This document shows positions 52,536 to 54,776 of a DNA stretch of 54,776 bases, piece by piece. Origin of the DNA: Desulfobulbus alkaliphilus (lineage in GTDB: Bacteria > Desulfobacterota > Desulfobulbia > Desulfobulbales > Desulfobulbaceae); assembly GCF_016918545.1 (NCBI RefSeq), contig NZ_JAFFQC010000026.1, positions 1 to 54,776 on the forward strand, written 5' to 3'. Under the pieces are notes generated by a model that worked only from the letters and a program-made list of their open reading frames with translations, was not told the origin of the DNA and ran no database searches. How positions within the stretch are numbered: the first letter of the stretch is position 1; the number at the start of each line of letters is the position of its first letter. A program made the position numbers and the translations under genes.

Positions 52536-54104
52536 TCATTGCAGACGGTACTCCCCTTTCATTTCCTCATAAACCAGGGTTGAGACCTGTCTGATTACAT
52601 TACCGCGGCTGAGCATCCAGCTTCCATAATCGGCTGGACGGGAACTGCGCTCAATAATGCCTACCACGGCATAGGGATAGCGGCGGCCATTGCTGTCACG
52701 GAGAACAAGAATACCCATATCACCGCAGAGATGCGCCGTTGTCCCGGTTTTATTGTAGACCAGGGTTCCCTGGGGAATGGGCGTATTGGTGTAGAGTCTG
52801 CTCCGAGCCGGCAAGGACATCAAACGGCGAATTTCCTTGCTGTACGGTACTTCGTCATTCCAGATAGCCCGCAGAAAGCGGATGTAATCAGAGGGCAGAG
52901 CTTTGTTTTTATAGGTTCTGCCTCCGGGAGGAATATACTCGACAATACTGGTGTTTTTGAAAATATGACCGTACTGATTGCGCAAAATCCCATCAACCCG
53001 GGCCGGTCCGCCGGCGGCTTTCATAACCCAGTTAGTGGCAGGATTGTTGCTGCGTTGAATCATGGCCTCCATATTGGCCCGACTCTGAGGACCATACCGC
53101 AAACTGCCTTCCTGGACCTGATGAAAAAAAGCCAGGGCGACAAAAGGCTTGATCATGCTCGCCGCCTGAAAAAATCGGTCGCCGTTGATCTGCACCACGC
53201 TTTCATCCCGGGTCAGATCATAAACCATCCAACCGGTGGCTTCGTCGCTCGAAATCACTCCTTTCCGCCGCAGGTCCTTGATAAACGCATCGATCTGCTG
53301 CTCGAGTCTTCGATTGGTGGAACGGGTGGATACAGCTGTTCTCCTGACGTTATCCGGCGCTCTTTTCACCACATCCGGGGACAATCGGACTACGGCCTGT
53401 CTCGGTTGAGCCTGCGGTGAGATCTTGGCCACTTTTGCCTCCGGTGGCGGGTTTGAGGCAACCTCGACGGATGGGAGCTCAGAATCGGAACCATCATCAA
53501 GAAACGAGGCTTCACCAAACACCACGGGATTGTTGTTTTCCCGAGCGATGGACGTTTGGATTTTTTTCCTTTGCAGTAGAGAACCATGTTTCCGAGCCAC
53601 GGAAAGAGTCGATTCCCTGTCGCCCCGTCGCCGATAGATCAGCGTGTACCGCTCAGATCCTGTTTCTTCGATAAACAGATCCTTGCCCACTTCCTGGCCG
53701 AGAAACTGGTACACTTCGCCATAGACCTTTTTCAAGGCATCAAGATTGGGGCCCTGGCCGTAGCTGACGTTGTATAACCGGAAATACCCCCGCGTTGCCG
53801 TGACATAACACTCGGCAAGCCCGGCTTTACGAAGCGCCTCATTATGCTGCACTGCCAACTGAGCCGACTCCAGTGCACTACCATCCAGGTGGTAGACGAC
53901 CCCGTATTCCCTTCCCTCCCGACCGACAATACGCAAACGGTTTCCCACTTCTGGTCCTAAAATCTCCTCAAGTTCCTGCTGATAATCAAGGATTGTTTCC
54001 AGATTCCGATCCCACAAATAGACCAGATCATAACCGGAATCACGGGCAAGAAGACTCCCCGGGCAATGGACAAGCATAACCAGTACACAAATAATTCGAA
54101 ACAT
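52536..54104 (-). CDS. Penicillin-recognising serine hydrolase (class A beta-lactamase-like) with duplicated N-terminal domains
   Basis: 522 residues with an N-terminal signal peptide (1-20). Two tandem domains of about 85 residues each at about 20-185 share the pattern 'xxYLWDRN...LxYxQELxxILG...' and resemble SPOR/sporulation-like folds. A Pro/Ala-rich linker follows at about 205-270. The C-terminal domain has the class A beta-lactamase/D,D-peptidase triad Ser316-x-x-Lys (AASMIKPF), Ser-Asn-Asn (RSNNPATNWVM) and Lys-Thr-Gly (YNKTGTTAHLCG). No Glu166-type omega-loop motif was identified, so a peptidoglycan-directed enzyme is likelier than a beta-lactamase. The frame opens further upstream, but ATG 54104 gives a clean signal peptide. 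Confidence 0.78.
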   Translation of the reverse strand: MFRIICVLVMLVHCPGSLLARDSGYDLVYLWDRNLETILDYQQELEEILGPEVGNRLRIVGREGREYGVVYHLDGSALESAQLAVQHNEALRKAGLAECYVTATRGYFRLYNVSYGQGPNLDALKKVYGEVYQFLGQEVGKDLFIEETGSERYTLIYRRRGDRESTLSVARKHGSLLQRKKIQTSIARENNNPVVFGEASFLDDGSDSELPSVEVASNPPPEAKVAKISPQAQPRQAVVRLSPDVVKRAPDNVRRTAVSTRSTNRRLEQQIDAFIKDLRRKGVISSDEATGWMVYDLTRDESVVQINGDRFFQAASMIKPFVALAFFHQVQEGSLRYGPQSRANMEAMIQRSNNPATNWVMKAAGGPARVDGILRNQYGHIFKNTSIVEYIPPGGRTYKNKALPSDYIRFLRAIWNDEVPYSKEIRRLMSLPARSRLYTNTPIPQGTLVYNKTGTTAHLCGDMGILVLRDSNGRRYPYAVVGIIERSSRPADYGSWMLSRGNVIRQVSTLVYEEMKGEYRLQ

Positions 54105-54776
54105 GCCGTCAACTCTGGAGGCTATTGTGGAATAGGAAAAAAGAAACAAATCTTCTTTTTCATTCACTCACGAAAAGATTCCCGCTTCAAGGGACCAGCA
54201 GTTTGCATCAAACCCCTCTGCTTGAGGCACGGGAAATACTTTTAACTCTAAATCTACCGTAACAATCCCGGCAGGAAAAGATTTTTTCATCCAAACCGAG
54301 CATGCCGACATTGATTCTTCGCAACGATACCGGGACCCCCTCCCTGCTCTTCAAGACCGACCATCGGGCATAAATCCATTTTTCCACAATTATTCAGGTG
54401 AGATACGCAATCACACCATGCATTGTTCGGTCAGAAGGGCACAGCCCTGCCCTTACGTTCCCCGGATGAAAAAATCTGCGCGGCTCAGCCAAACGGCTGC
54501 CGCTCAGGGTTGAGATAGTGTGATGGTGGACGGATACCACTTCTTGGTGAAATCCTGGATTCGTCAACGTCTGCTCAGGTGACAGCGAATTTCAATACCA
54601 GGATATGCGAGCTGAAAAGAGAACGGGTATCCACCAAACAGCAGGTAATTAGTGCCTGAACTAAAACTCAAAAACAACAATAAATCAAGTTGTTGTCACC
54701 ATGCTCCAGACATGAAGAAAATGAGAGCATGAATAACGACGAGAGCCGTTAATAGTGTAACATATTGATTACTATG
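54105..54776. other. Right-end region without recognised genes
   Basis: About 670 bases to the window edge. The only structures noted are a small stem AGGGCACAGCCCTGCCCT-like inverted repeat near 54436-54456 and a degenerate CCTGGATTCGT near 54553, which is too short to call a copy of the 218-bp element. Confidence 0.3.

Noticed and set aside
54540-54610. Possible further copy of the 218-bp element near the right end
   Set aside because: Only CCTGGATTCGT resembles the terminal repeat; no internal block aligns.

Overview
The window reads as the chromosome of a Gram-negative, anaerobic-type deltaproteobacterium, most likely a Desulfobulbales-like sulfate or sulfur metaboliser. This is an inference from gene content: a complex I operon without nuoEFG, a 12-haem multihaem cytochrome c, a probable AhbD haem-synthesis radical SAM enzyme next to hemE, two outer-membrane-type wall enzymes (MltD, MltG), and Lon and OmpA types usual in that group. 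No rRNA, tRNA or CRISPR array was seen.

Layout. Positions 1-1660 hold an insertion-sequence-like segment: the 3' end of a DDE transposase and a complete tyrosine recombinase followed by nested inverted repeats. From 1.7 to 14 kb come housekeeping and envelope genes (a very long class A PBP, MltD, an SDR-DUF2867 protein, a TraB family protein, YhbY, a gamma-glutamylcyclotransferase). glyA at 14.1-15.3 kb meets, at a shared bidirectional terminator, the end of a leftward 11.5 kb nuo operon (nuoA-B-C-D-H-I-J-K, an MrpD-like antiporter subunit, a small two-helix protein, a NuoL-like subunit, nuoM, nuoN). A divergent LysR regulator lies upstream of nuoA. From 28 to 54 kb follow an aminotransferase, the multihaem cytochrome, nadE, a cold-shock gene, mltG, lon, a beta-helix acyltransferase-like gene, hypothetical genes, a PilZ protein, a universal stress protein, ahbD-hemE, an HD protein, an OmpA protein, an MBL/beta-CASP nuclease, an exported PCMT, a membrane spermidine-synthase-like protein and a penicillin-recognising serine hydrolase.

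The most striking content is between the genes. At least 14 copies or remnants of one 218-bp intergenic element are scattered outside the nuo operon, in both orientations. Intact copies begin CCTGGATCCGTGA and end TCACGGATTCAGG, a 13-bp terminal inverted repeat that would pair fully in RNA with one G-U. They contain a long imperfect hairpin, a short hairpin and a second stem. Five copies are bounded by exact 5-bp direct repeats (CAGAT, CTGAA, TTGAA, ATCCT, ACAAA), the signature of transposition. So this is a non-autonomous mobile element (MITE-like); I do not recognise the family and no matching transposase is in the window. Seven copies carry an exact TATAAT, usually 16 bp after a TTGTCA-like box and pointing outward through one end. 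At several loci that end faces the start codon of the next gene. The terminal repeat also carries a stop codon that now ends two genes (LysR and the multihaem cytochrome, both ending Leu-Asn-Pro). For the cytochrome the pre-insertion C-terminus can be rebuilt.

All gene calls come from reading the translated sequence by eye; no database search was run.
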